Origin: CAIQPS01 sp963843455
Lineage (GTDB): Bacteria; Actinomycetota; Thermoleophilia; RBG-16-64-13
NCBI GenBank assembly: GCA_963843455.1
Contig: CAWJKE010000008.1
Location: 1 to 64,000 of the forward strand
Length of the DNA stretch: 64,000 nt
Direction: 5' to 3'
The notes under the pieces are model-generated. The model was not told the origin of the DNA and did no database searches. It was given only the letters and a program-made list of their open reading frames with translations. Position numbers and translations under genes: made by a program. Positions 43,228-51,676 of the stretch are shown here, one piece after another (position 1 is the stretch's first letter; every line of letters begins with the position of its first letter).

Positions 43228-44790
43228 TCAGGCGATGGTATCGGGTTGGACTTCCAGCAGCGATGACTCGTTGTCGTCGGCCGCGCGTTTGCGCCGCTTC
43301 GCGCTGGTATCGCTCAAGTACGTCCGAGCTAGGTTATATATCTGCATCCATGCGGAGGCATAGATCATGCCTCCCGCCACGGCCCGTACGATGTTCCATA
43401 GCCGCAAAGCCGGCAGCACGTTGACTTCGGGCTCACCTGCCAGCCACCCCTGACCCTGCACGAAGGCGCCGATTGTGACCGCGGTGAAGAACAGCAGGAA
43501 CCCGAACGTGACCAACCAGTATTGCCACTCCGCTAGGGCCGTTGAATAGACGGGCTTGTTGAAGACATGTGGAACGACGTAGTACAACACCCCCATCCCC
43601 AGGATCGTGAAGCCGCCGAGCAGGGCCAGATGGGAGTGCCCGATGATGAAGTACGTGAAGTGGATGTAGATGTTGAACGGCTGGATCGCCTGGAGGGCAC
43701 CCTGCAGGTTGACCAGGATGTAGAAGATGAAACCGGTCAGCACGAATCTCAACGGGAGATTCGTAAAGAAGCGGTTCCACTGCCCTCGCATGGTCAGGAA
43801 GACGTTCGTGAAGAAGGCGAACACCGGGATGAGGATCGCCACGCTGTTCACCGACGCTATCGTCTTGAGCCATCCCGGCGTGGGACTCTGCAGGATATGG
43901 TGGTCGCCGACGGCGGCATAGACGAAGATGAGCCCCCAGAACGAGATCAACGAAAGTGTATGGCTGTACAGGGGCGTGTTGGTGATTCGGGGGATGAAGT
44001 AGTAGACCACCGCCACCAAGACGGGCGTCAGCCAGAGTCCGAACAGGTTGTGGTTACCCCACCAGTTGATCATTGCGTCATGGATCCCGTTCTCCAGGGC
44101 GCCGGACGGGTTGCTCCAGATCGCCCCCGGTTTCCAGACCACGTTCTCGATGAAGATGGAAGCGGTCACCCAGATGGGTGCGGCGATGGCCCACCACATG
44201 CTGACGTACAGTGGCCGCACCCGGCGGACACTCACAGTCATGAGCGTGTTGAACGTGAGAGCGATGAAGATGCAGATGATGGCCACGTCGACCGGCCAGG
44301 GGAATTCCGCCCACTCGCGGCCCTGGGAGGCTCCCGTCAGGATGCCGAAGAACCCGGCAGCGATGACAAAGTTATAGATGTAGGCGAGGTAAACGCCCAA
44401 CCTCTCGTTCCAGAGGCTGCGGGTGCCCAGCAAACGGGGGGTCATGTAGGTGATGGCTCCCCAGTACATCATGGTCAGCCACGCGTAAACGACCCCTTCG
44501 ACGTGGACGGGGCGGGCGCGGCTGAACACCAGCCATGAAACACCGCTGAAGGTCTCGGGGAAGGCAAGTTCGGTCGCGATGATCAGCCCGAAACTGGTGA
44601 CGACGACGAACCAGAACACGCTGCTCGCCAACCACACCCGGGCGGCCCGATCATCGTGCTCGTAGACGATCTCGCCGAAGCCGGTGACCCGCTCGTACTC
44701 CGACCCGAAATGCTGCTTGAGGAATGCTCGTCGGCCCCCTTCACCCCCCGGGGCGTTCTCAGTGGCTGCGTTGCCTTCCGACTGGCCCAT
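43228..44790 (-). CDS. ccoN: cbb3-type cytochrome c oxidase subunit I
   Basis: The protein has 520 residues with about 12 helices. Haem and CuB ligands are visible: RPVHVEGVVYAW, WWGNHNLFGLWLTP, VGDHHIL and FTYFIIGHSHLALLGG (the proximal His pair of haems b and b3). The N-terminal 45 residues are hydrophilic. This is the catalytic subunit that reduces oxygen to water with high affinity. It is the first gene of the minus-strand oxidase block running to 37438. Confidence 0.9.
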   Translation of the reverse strand: MGQSEGNAATENAPGGEGGRRAFLKQHFGSEYERVTGFGEIVYEHDDRAARVWLASSVFWFVVVTSFGLIIATELAFPETFSGVSWLVFSRARPVHVEGVVYAWLTMMYWGAITYMTPRLLGTRSLWNERLGVYLAYIYNFVIAAGFFGILTGASQGREWAEFPWPVDVAIICIFIALTFNTLMTVSVRRVRPLYVSMWWAIAAPIWVTASIFIENVVWKPGAIWSNPSGALENGIHDAMINWWGNHNLFGLWLTPVLVAVVYYFIPRITNTPLYSHTLSLISFWGLIFVYAAVGDHHILQSPTPGWLKTIASVNSVAILIPVFAFFTNVFLTMRGQWNRFFTNLPLRFVLTGFIFYILVNLQGALQAIQPFNIYIHFTYFIIGHSHLALLGGFTILGMGVLYYVVPHVFNKPVYSTALAEWQYWLVTFGFLLFFTAVTIGAFVQGQGWLAGEPEVNVLPALRLWNIVRAVAGGMIYASAWMQIYNLARTYLSDTSAKRRKRAADDNESSLLEVQPDTIA

Positions 44791-45164
44791 CTACACTCCC
44801 CCTCTCGAGCAGGATTGGCGCAGGGATTGTGGCCCCGAGAACTAGGTCGACCCCCGGGTACCCGCGACCAAAGCAGCGTAAACATGGCACGCTGCCGTGG
44901 GGCGTCGGTGGCCTATCTGTAATCCGTGATCCAGACCGGCCGAAGGCCCGGTGCTACGTCGATTCTGGACCGCTGCGCGGAACTCTGGGCCGCTGAATGG
45001 CATGGCGCCGGCGGCGTCGGTTTGGGAGGTTCGGTCTTTCGTGATAGCCTCGCTCTCTGGCTGGGATCATCACCCGGCCGCGGCGGCATGTGCTCGTTTG
45101 GGGGCGGCGCGGGTCGCATGCGATGAACTCGTTGTCGAACCCTTCGGACCGTCAAGGAGAGGAT
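44791..45164. other. Intergenic region between divergent ccoN and gctA
   Basis: This 374-base region separates two divergent operons and should carry both promoters. I see no convincing -35/-10 pair, no tRNA and no long inverted repeat. Short open frames across it have no protein-like features. The gctA ribosome binding site GGAGAGG lies at its right end. Confidence 0.5.
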
Positions 45165-46148
45165 ATGGAAGTGCTAGACCAGGGGGCTAACCCGATCTTC
45201 ACAGATCCCGATCCGGACAAGGCTCGCGGATTCTTCCGCCAGAAGTCACGGGCCATGGTCGACAAGCGCATGACCGAGAAAGAAGCCGTCGAGAAGTTTG
45301 TCCACGACGGGGACTATTTTGCGGCAGGCGGGTTCGGGGCCAACAGGATTCCCAACTCGATCATCCACGAGATCGTCCGGCAGAGGAAGAAGAACCTCGG
45401 GTTCCTGGGGCACACCTCGACTCACGACTTCCAGGTGCTGGCCGCCGGCAAGGCCTTCAACCGCTGCGACGCCGCCTATATCGTCGGTCTTGAGGCCCGG
45501 GGTCTTTCGCCGAACGCGCGCAAGTACATCCAGTCCGGCGAGGTGCAGTTGACCGAGTGGAGCAACTACGCTCTGGACGCCCGTCTGAAGGCGGCGGCCG
45601 ACGGTGTCTCCTTCGGCATCGTCCGCAGTCTCCTCGGCACCGACACCTTCAAGATGTCCGCGGCTAAAGTCATCGAGTGCCCCTTCACCGGCAAGAAGTA
45701 CGCGGCCGTTCCGGCCTGCTGGCCCGACGTGGTGGCCATCCATGTGCACGAGGCCGACATCTACGGCAACTCGATCATCAAAGGCATCTCCGTTGCCGAC
45801 CTCGAGCTCGCCCGGGCCGCCAAGCACCTCATCATCAGCACCGAGAGGATCGTCCCCAACTCCACCATCCGCGAGGACCCCACCCACACGTCTATCCCCT
45901 TCTACCTGGTGGACGCGGTCGTCGAAGCTCCGTACGGCAGCTTCCCCGGCAACATGGCCTACTGCTACTTCTCGGACGAAGTGCACCTTGCCCAGTGGAT
46001 GAAGGTGGAGAAAGATCCCGAAGAGTTCGCGAAGTTCCTCGACCACTACATCTACGGCTGCGCGAACTTCGAGGAGTACCTCGAGAAATGCGGCGGCCTG
46101 AAGCGCATCGAGGAACTGCAGAAGCTCGAGAACCTCATCGAAGACTGA
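45165..46148 (+). CDS. gctA: Glutaconate CoA-transferase-type subunit A
   Basis: The protein has 327 residues from the ATG at 45165 (GGAGAGG upstream). Conserved blocks include KRMTEKEAVEKFVHDGDYFAAGGFG, LGFLGHTSTHDFQVLAAG, KYAAVPACWPDVVAIHVHEAD and AAKHLIISTERIVPN. It is the alpha subunit of a family I CoA-transferase; in glutamate-fermenting bacteria the pair moves CoA between acetyl-CoA and glutaconate or 2-hydroxyglutarate. Substrate range here is not proven. The beta subunit gene follows after 32 bases. Confidence 0.85.
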   Translation: MEVLDQGANPIFTDPDPDKARGFFRQKSRAMVDKRMTEKEAVEKFVHDGDYFAAGGFGANRIPNSIIHEIVRQRKKNLGFLGHTSTHDFQVLAAGKAFNRCDAAYIVGLEARGLSPNARKYIQSGEVQLTEWSNYALDARLKAAADGVSFGIVRSLLGTDTFKMSAAKVIECPFTGKKYAAVPACWPDVVAIHVHEADIYGNSIIKGISVADLELARAAKHLIISTERIVPNSTIREDPTHTSIPFYLVDAVVEAPYGSFPGNMAYCYFSDEVHLAQWMKVEKDPEEFAKFLDHYIYGCANFEEYLEKCGGLKRIEELQKLENLIED

Positions 46149-46180
46149 CCGCGGACACGCGCTGAAGGAGCTTGAGAGAT

Positions 46181-46951
46181 ATGGCACCCGAATACAACAC
46201 CATGGAATTGATGATCTGCGTGGCCGCTCGGTATCTGGAAGACGGCAAGACGGTCGCCGTGGGTACCGGCGCTCCGTGCGCCGCCGCGATGCTTTCGCAG
46301 AAGACCTGCTCGCCCAACCTGGTCATCCTGTTCGAGGCCGGCGGCGTGGCCCCGCTGCTCCCTTCCATGCCCATCTCGGTGGGTGACTCCCGGACGTTCC
46401 ATAAGGCTGTCATGGCGGCCGGCATGTCGGAGATGATGACCACCTGCGCTCGCGGCCAGGTGGACTACGCCTTCCTGGGTGGCGCTCAGATCGACAGGTA
46501 CGGCAACATCAACTCGACCATGATCGGCGACTACTACAAGCCAAAGGTGCGCTTTCCGGGAAGCGGCGGGGCGAACGACTTCGCCTCTCTCTGCTGGCGC
46601 ACGATGATCATGACCGTCCACAGCAAGGACCGCTTCGCGGAGAAGTGCGACTTCATCACCTCGCCCGGGTTCCTCACCGGCGCTGGCGCCCGTGAAGCGG
46701 CGGGCCTGCCCGAGGGCGGCCCCTACAAGATCATCACCGACCTGGCGGTCATGGGCTTTGACCCTGACTCCAAGGCCATGATGGTCGAGTCGCTCAACCC
46801 TGGAGTGGAACTGGAGCAGGTCAAGGAGAACACCGGCTTCGAGCTGGTCATTCCCGCCGAGATCGGCCGCACCGAGGCGCCCACCGCCGAAGAGCTGAGG
46901 ATCCTGCGCGAAGAGGTGGATCCCCTGAAAGTGGTCATAGGGAGGGCCTAA
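46181..46951 (+). CDS. gctB: Glutaconate CoA-transferase-type subunit B
   Basis: The protein has 256 residues. The catalytic Glu lies in LVILFEAGGVAP, matching the active-site Glu of GctB that forms the glutamyl-CoA ester. Other blocks: GAQIDRYGNINSTMIGDY, PGSGGANDFAS, KIITDLAVMGFDP. It pairs with gctA. A 2-hydroxyacyl-CoA dehydratase-like pair lies at 50432-52703, so the genes could act in one route such as 2-hydroxyglutarate to glutaconyl-CoA. The stop codon lies within the left arm of a long hairpin (46947-47016). Confidence 0.85.
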   Translation: MAPEYNTMELMICVAARYLEDGKTVAVGTGAPCAAAMLSQKTCSPNLVILFEAGGVAPLLPSMPISVGDSRTFHKAVMAAGMSEMMTTCARGQVDYAFLGGAQIDRYGNINSTMIGDYYKPKVRFPGSGGANDFASLCWRTMIMTVHSKDRFAEKCDFITSPGFLTGAGAREAAGLPEGGPYKIITDLAVMGFDPDSKAMMVESLNPGVELEQVKENTGFELVIPAEIGRTEAPTAEELRILREEVDPLKVVIGRA

Positions 46952-47016
46952 AGCCTACAGGCCCTTGCCCCAGCTGGGTTTCACGACTCTTCCTCCAGGG
47001 GCCTAGAGGCTTTAGG
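46947..47016. repeat. Long inverted repeat overlapping the gctB stop
   Basis: CCTAAAGCCTACAGGCCC (46947-46964) is complementary to GGGCCTAGAGGCTTTAGG (46999-47016) in 16 of 18 positions. The 34-base loop makes it larger than a usual terminator stem. No U-tract follows. It may protect the mRNA 3' end or act with the intrinsic terminator just downstream. Confidence 0.7.
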
Positions 47017-47035
47017 CGGCATCAGGAGGATGGGT

Positions 47036-47078
47036 GGCCCCGCCCCCTCATTCGCCGGGCGCGGGGTCTTTTCTTTTT
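47036..47078 (+). terminator. Intrinsic terminator of gctAB
   Basis: GGCCCCGC (47036-47043) pairs with GCGGGGTC (47061-47068) with one G-U pair, and the run TTTTCTTTTT follows directly (47069-47078). This is a classic Rho-independent terminator for the gctAB transcript. Confidence 0.8.
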
Positions 47079-47187
47079 GGGGATCGCTTTGCTCCCCCGC
47101 CTTGCCTCGTTGCCTGACTGAACCGGCCACTCCTTGGGTAGACTAGGGCTCCGACGCCACATCTTCCCCAAGTCAGGAGGCGCAGCA

Positions 47188-47673
47188 ATGCAGCACGGGC
47201 ATTTCACCAAGCCTACCTCGGCCTCGGGATACCTTGAAGCGATGACTCGGGTGATCCTGACTGCCGGGATCAACTGGCAGGTCGTCGACGCGAAATGGGA
47301 GGGCATCCGGGACGCGTTTGCCGGCTTCGATCTGGAGAAGGTCGCGGACATGACCCCCGAAGACGTTGAACGTCTCATGACCGACCCCCGCGTCATACGG
47401 AACCGGCGGAAGATCGAGGCCATCATCGACAACGCGGGCAGGATCGCGGAACTAGACGCGTTGCACGGCGGCTTCGACAAGTATCTGCGGGCACATGGGG
47501 AGTACGAGAAGACCGCCGCGGTCCTCAAGCATGACTTCAGCTTTTTGGGTGACTCGACGGTCTACTTCTTCCTGGCCATGGTCGGCGAGCCAGTGCCGGA
47601 TTGGGAAGAGCACCAGAAGCAGCATCCGGGCCGTCAGGCGCACGAGAAGACGGGAGTTGCCGCCGCGAACTGA
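47188..47673 (+). CDS. DNA-3-methyladenine glycosylase I-like protein
   Basis: The protein has 161 residues, AGGAGG before the ATG. The region YLEAMTRVILTAGINWQVV, WEGIRDAFAGFDLEKVADM and RLMTDPRVIRNRRKIEAI follows Tag-type HhH glycosylases closely. The N-terminal zinc-binding Cys/His of E. coli Tag and the C-terminal part are shortened. Likely base-excision repair of alkylated adenine, though the N-terminal difference makes the exact substrate uncertain. Confidence 0.75.
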   Translation: MQHGHFTKPTSASGYLEAMTRVILTAGINWQVVDAKWEGIRDAFAGFDLEKVADMTPEDVERLMTDPRVIRNRRKIEAIIDNAGRIAELDALHGGFDKYLRAHGEYEKTAAVLKHDFSFLGDSTVYFFLAMVGEPVPDWEEHQKQHPGRQAHEKTGVAAAN

Positions 47674-47702
47674 GGGCCGCGCGCCACCCGGCTAGCCCGC
47701 TC

Positions 47703-48464
47703 TTACTCTACGAATCCCTCCACCACGTAGGTCCAGCCGGCCTTCTTGTCGCGGTGCAGCTTGATCAGCCCCTGCTTCTCAGCGTCGATCAGCAGATTGC
47801 TGAAGCTGCGGTAACCGTAGGCCGACTCGTTGAATGAGGGTTTCTTGCGCTGCATGGTGTCTTTGACCATGGAGGCGAAGATGGGGTCCTTGTTCTCCCG
47901 AATGAGGGCGCCGATGGATTCGAGCAGCAGGTCGAAGACCTCTTTCTTCTCCGGCGGGATGTCCACCGCCTGCGGGCCTGGGGGAGCCGGCGCCGGCTGT
48001 TTCTCCAGGTCCTCGTAGAAGATGAACTCGTCGCAGTTGCCGGACAGCAGGTCTGAGGTCGAGGCCTTCATGCCGATCCCGATCACATGCTTGCCGTTCT
48101 CCTTGAGCTTGGAGACCAGGGGGGAGAAGTCGGAGTCACCCGACACGATCACGAACGTGTCGATGTGTTCCTTGGACCACGCCAAGTCCATCGCGTCGAC
48201 CGCCAGCCGGATATCGGCGGAGTTCTTGCCTGTCATCTGCCGGCGAGGGATCTCGATCAGCTCGATGGCATTCTCATGGAGCGGCCTGGTGTACTGCTTG
48301 TACTCGCCCCAATCCGCGTACGCCTTCTTGACGATCACCTTGCCCTTTTCCACCAGACGCTCGAGGATCTTGTGGATGTCGAACTCGCCGCGGCGGTGTT
48401 TGAAGCCGATGGCCAGGTTCTCAAAGTCGATGAAAACGGCGAGAGTACGCTCAGTTTCTGCCAT
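47703..48464 (-). CDS. NYN-domain ribonuclease-like protein with C-terminal OST-HTH/LOTUS-like domain
   Basis: The protein has 253 residues. The NYN (PIN-like) domain shows FIDFENLA, then KNSADIRLAVDAMDLAW and FVIVSGDSDFSPLVSKLKENGK, with the four conserved Asp residues. A Pro-rich linker (about 155-170) leads to a C-terminal winged-helix region (YGYRSFSNLLIDAEKQGLI) resembling OST-HTH/LOTUS RNA-binding domains. GGAAGGAG precedes the ATG. Likely RNA processing or decay; the target is unknown. Confidence 0.85.
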   Translation of the reverse strand: MAETERTLAVFIDFENLAIGFKHRRGEFDIHKILERLVEKGKVIVKKAYADWGEYKQYTRPLHENAIELIEIPRRQMTGKNSADIRLAVDAMDLAWSKEHIDTFVIVSGDSDFSPLVSKLKENGKHVIGIGMKASTSDLLSGNCDEFIFYEDLEKQPAPAPPGPQAVDIPPEKKEVFDLLLESIGALIRENKDPIFASMVKDTMQRKKPSFNESAYGYRSFSNLLIDAEKQGLIKLHRDKKAGWTYVVEGFVE

Positions 48465-48616
48465 ATGTCTGCGGTGCTCCTTCCTCAGAAACGCACCAAG
48501 AATGTGTTCTACGGGATGAATTCTTGCACGATTCTCTTATTCCTGTCGTTTGGGATAGCCGCGCGCATTCGGCAGAGTGGCCGCCGGCGGGGCGGCCGGC
48601 GGTCGCTGTGGAACTC

Positions 48617-50410
48617 ATGCCGCCCGACGAATCTGCCGATGAACGGCGGCAGGTGACCTTCTACTGGCGGGAGCGAGGCGTGGCGGATATCGGGCCAAAC
48701 AGCGGGACCGCCGTTTTGGGCGACCTCCTTCTGGCTTCCCTCCCCGACGGTGTCGTGGCCTATGCTGCCGATGGCCGTTGCTTGTTCTCCAATGAGGCCG
48801 CTGCCGAACTGCTCGGCGTCTCCCGGGGCGATCTACTATCCTCCCGCTACGCCGGTCTGGACCTCTGGAAGAATCAGGGCATCTCCGACCGCGAATGGGA
48901 GACCGTCGCGGTCGGTCAGACGACCAGTTGGGAGGGCGCCTTCGACGCATCGGCGAGCGGGGAGCGTTGGCTCCGCGTGCGGCAATCCTGGGTGCAGACC
49001 GAGGCGGGTCTCGTCCTCCTGATCCTGGTGAGCGACCTCACCGAACGAAAAGAGTTCGAAAAGACCCTCAGCCTGAGCCAGGCCTCGATGGACCGCTGGT
49101 CGGACCCCGTCTACTGGCTGAGTCCCTCGGGCAACATCCTCTTCGTGAACGACGCCGGCTGCGTCCGCTACGGCTACACACGTGAAGAGATGCTCGGCCT
49201 CACCGTCCGAGACATCACGCTCGGACTGACGGAGGAGCGCTGGGCGGTCCGGTGGCACGAGATGAAGAGCCGCGGGGCACTGAAGATCGAGGTCGTCCAC
49301 AGGACCAAGAACGGCGAGGTCTTCCCAGTCGAGGTGGCCGCGAACTACTTCGTGCACGAAGGCAAGGAATACAACGTGGCTTTCGTGCGGGACTCCACCG
49401 AACGGAGGAGGCAGGAAGAGACCCTCCACCTGACAAAGCTCTCTGTCGACAAGGCCGCCGACCTCATCCATTGGGTCGATTCGGAGGGGAGGCTACTCTA
49501 CGTAAGCGATTCGGTCTGCGCCCGGCACGGCTACACCCGGGAGGAGCTGATGCGCATGACTATCTTCGACCTGGACCCCTTCCAGAACCCGGATTCCTGG
49601 CGCAATCACTGGCAGGCGATAAAGGAGCACGGCACGGCGGCCATGGAATCGGTCCACCGGACCCGAGGGGGAGAACTCTTCCCGGTGGAGGTGACGGCGA
49701 ACTTCGTGGAGTCGGGCGGCACGGAGTACAACTTCGCCTTTGCCAGAGATGTCTCCGAACGCAGGCGCCAGGAGCGAGAACTGGTCGACGCCAAGGAGGC
49801 CCTCGAGCGGGCCAACGAAAAGCTCGAACAACAGGTGGAGAAGACGCAGGAGCTCAATCGGTTCCTCCGCGATGCGCAGGAGATCCTCATGTACCAGGCG
49901 AGGACCGATGCGTTGACCGGCGCGATGAACCGGTGGGCGGTGCTCTCCCGGCTCCACGAAGAGGAGACCCGGGCAGAGCGCGAGGGTACCCACCTGGGGA
50001 TCGGCGTCATCGACCTGGATCGTTTCAAGAAGATCAATGACCGCTACGGCCACGTCGCGGGAGACGCTGTGCTGAACGCCGTCGCCGCTCGGCTCTCGAT
50101 GTCCATCAGACCCTACGACCTTCTGGGCCGCTTTGGTGGCGAGGAGTTCCTCGTCATCCTGCCGAGGGCCGATGCCGCCGAGGTCCGGAGCGTGCTGGAA
50201 AGGATCCGGCGCGCCGTGTGCGATTCCCCCATCGAGGCCGATGGCCGTTCCATGGCGGTCACGCTCAGCGCCGGGGGTGCATGTGCGCTCGGAGCGGCGG
50301 CGGACGAACTGATCCGAGCGGCCGACCAGGCTCTCTACCGCGCCAAGAGAAGCGGACGGAACCGGGTGGCCATGGCCGAGAGCATCACGTCTCGTCTGCG
50401 CGCCGTGTGA
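48617..50410 (+). CDS. PAS-PAS-PAS-GGDEF diguanylate cyclase
   Basis: The protein has about 597 residues. Three PAS domains (about residues 25-145, 150-270 and 275-390; e.g. GYTREEMLGLTVRDIT and GYTREELMRMTIFDLD) are followed by a coiled coil (ELVDAKEALERANEKLEQQV) and a GGDEF domain with DALTGAMNRWAVLSRL, DLDRFKKINDRYGH and the active-site RFGGEEFLV. No EAL domain. It makes c-di-GMP in response to a small-molecule or redox signal sensed by PAS domains. The start is uncertain: ATG 48617, with a TTG at 48524 as an alternative. Confidence 0.9.
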   Translation: MPPDESADERRQVTFYWRERGVADIGPNSGTAVLGDLLLASLPDGVVAYAADGRCLFSNEAAAELLGVSRGDLLSSRYAGLDLWKNQGISDREWETVAVGQTTSWEGAFDASASGERWLRVRQSWVQTEAGLVLLILVSDLTERKEFEKTLSLSQASMDRWSDPVYWLSPSGNILFVNDAGCVRYGYTREEMLGLTVRDITLGLTEERWAVRWHEMKSRGALKIEVVHRTKNGEVFPVEVAANYFVHEGKEYNVAFVRDSTERRRQEETLHLTKLSVDKAADLIHWVDSEGRLLYVSDSVCARHGYTREELMRMTIFDLDPFQNPDSWRNHWQAIKEHGTAAMESVHRTRGGELFPVEVTANFVESGGTEYNFAFARDVSERRRQERELVDAKEALERANEKLEQQVEKTQELNRFLRDAQEILMYQARTDALTGAMNRWAVLSRLHEEETRAEREGTHLGIGVIDLDRFKKINDRYGHVAGDAVLNAVAARLSMSIRPYDLLGRFGGEEFLVILPRADAAEVRSVLERIRRAVCDSPIEADGRSMAVTLSAGGACALGAAADELIRAADQALYRAKRSGRNRVAMAESITSRLRAV

Positions 50411-50431
50411 CCTCGCGCCACGCCCGGCCCG

Positions 50432-51673
50432 CTACAAGAGTTCCAGAAAACTCTCCATCTGTTGTAGAGACTTCTCCTGGTTCGGCCCGCCACGGGCCAA
50501 GGCGTCTCCGTCTATCGCCAGGAACGGGATACCGGCTTCCATGAACGCGGAGCGCAGCACGGGGACGGATCCCAGGCCGTGCCGGCAGCCCCAATGGTTG
50601 AAGTGCACCGCCCCATCCACCTTGAGCTGCTTTGCCAGGGCGATATTGAGCCGCGCCCTGCGGGTGGAGGTGCCCCAGAGCGCATGATCGGTCAGTCTCC
50701 GGGCCAGTCCCGGGAAGGGATCGTCCGGATCGACGGTATCCAGGTGCATCTGGCCCATCTCCTCGAAGATCACCACCGCGCCCCGATCTCGGAGAAGATC
50801 GAAGAGCTCGCGGTCGTGATGGGGGACTGTGTGCATCCAGAGGAGGCGCTTGAGCTTGCGGCCGTCCGGGAGCACCGGCGCCATCAAGTCTCGGCGTCCA
50901 CGTTCGGTCAGCAGTCGCTCGAAGTCCTTCGCTGCCGCTTCGGTGCCCCAGAGGAGCTGGCCCAGGAAGACGAGGGCGAAGGTCTTGCGGCCGTCCATCT
51001 CGAGCGTGCCCGCCAAGCGGGCGGCGTTGAGTTCACCCCAGGCCTTGGATGCCCGGTTGGAGAGCTCGATCGCCTTCCTGAGGTTGGGGGAGCGTCCGGT
51101 CCACCGGCCGATGTCGACGTGGAGCACGCGGATCTGTTCGGCCACGTCGGCGACGGTCTCTGGCGCCGTCTCCCCTTCGTCGGGGGGTATAGGGACCCGG
51201 ATCTCGCGGAACGGCACGTTGTGCTTGATGGCCAGCATCTCGAGGAGCATCTCCTTGCCCAGGCAGAGAGGAGTGGTTCCCAGACACATTGTGGGGACCG
51301 GCAGCATGTCGTTCTCGACGGCGGCCAGCGCCGTGCGGTGGTAGCTGCAGACGTCGCGGGCCAGGGGCATGCGGGCGGAGGCCGCCTCGACGGCGTCCCG
51401 GAGGTCGCTGCCGGTGATGGTGGCGGAACCGATCTCGGGGATCATCGGGGTGATGCCGTACGAACTGAGGATCTCGGTGGGGAAGAGGTACGAGACCCAG
51501 GGCACTATCGCCCCTGTCTTGAACATTTCCAGGGAGGCCGCGAGCGCGTGCATCTGCAGATAGACGCGCGCCGTGCGGGTCTGCATGGCATTCCAGCGGA
51601 CGGCGGCGAGAAGGGCGGTGCGGAGGAGGGCCGCGCTCAAGGAGTTACCGGTGACGTCGGTCATGCCGGGCAT
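50432..51673 (-). CDS. 2-hydroxyacyl-CoA dehydratase-type subunit (HgdB/FldB-like)
   Basis: The protein has 413 residues. Cys residues in ARDVCSYHRT, VPTMCLGTTPLC and NHWGCRHG correspond to cluster-binding positions of the D-component of 2-hydroxyglutaryl-CoA/benzoyl-CoA-type dehydratases. PWVSYLFPTEILSSYGITPM is the family N-terminal block. It should bind a 4Fe-4S cluster and, with the upstream subunit, dehydrate a 2-hydroxyacyl-CoA by a ketyl radical mechanism. The required ATP-dependent activator (HgdC-like ASKHA protein) is not in the window. It starts 3 bases after its partner. Confidence 0.8.
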   Translation of the reverse strand: MPGMTDVTGNSLSAALLRTALLAAVRWNAMQTRTARVYLQMHALAASLEMFKTGAIVPWVSYLFPTEILSSYGITPMIPEIGSATITGSDLRDAVEAASARMPLARDVCSYHRTALAAVENDMLPVPTMCLGTTPLCLGKEMLLEMLAIKHNVPFREIRVPIPPDEGETAPETVADVAEQIRVLHVDIGRWTGRSPNLRKAIELSNRASKAWGELNAARLAGTLEMDGRKTFALVFLGQLLWGTEAAAKDFERLLTERGRRDLMAPVLPDGRKLKRLLWMHTVPHHDRELFDLLRDRGAVVIFEEMGQMHLDTVDPDDPFPGLARRLTDHALWGTSTRRARLNIALAKQLKVDGAVHFNHWGCRHGLGSVPVLRSAFMEAGIPFLAIDGDALARGGPNQEKSLQQMESFLELL

Positions 51674-51676
51674 CAG

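Noticed and set aside
47022..47528. 168-residue minus-strand frame over the gctB terminator and glycosylase gene
   Set aside because: It crosses an intrinsic terminator and is opposite a conserved DNA glycosylase; Arg/Ser-rich shadow.
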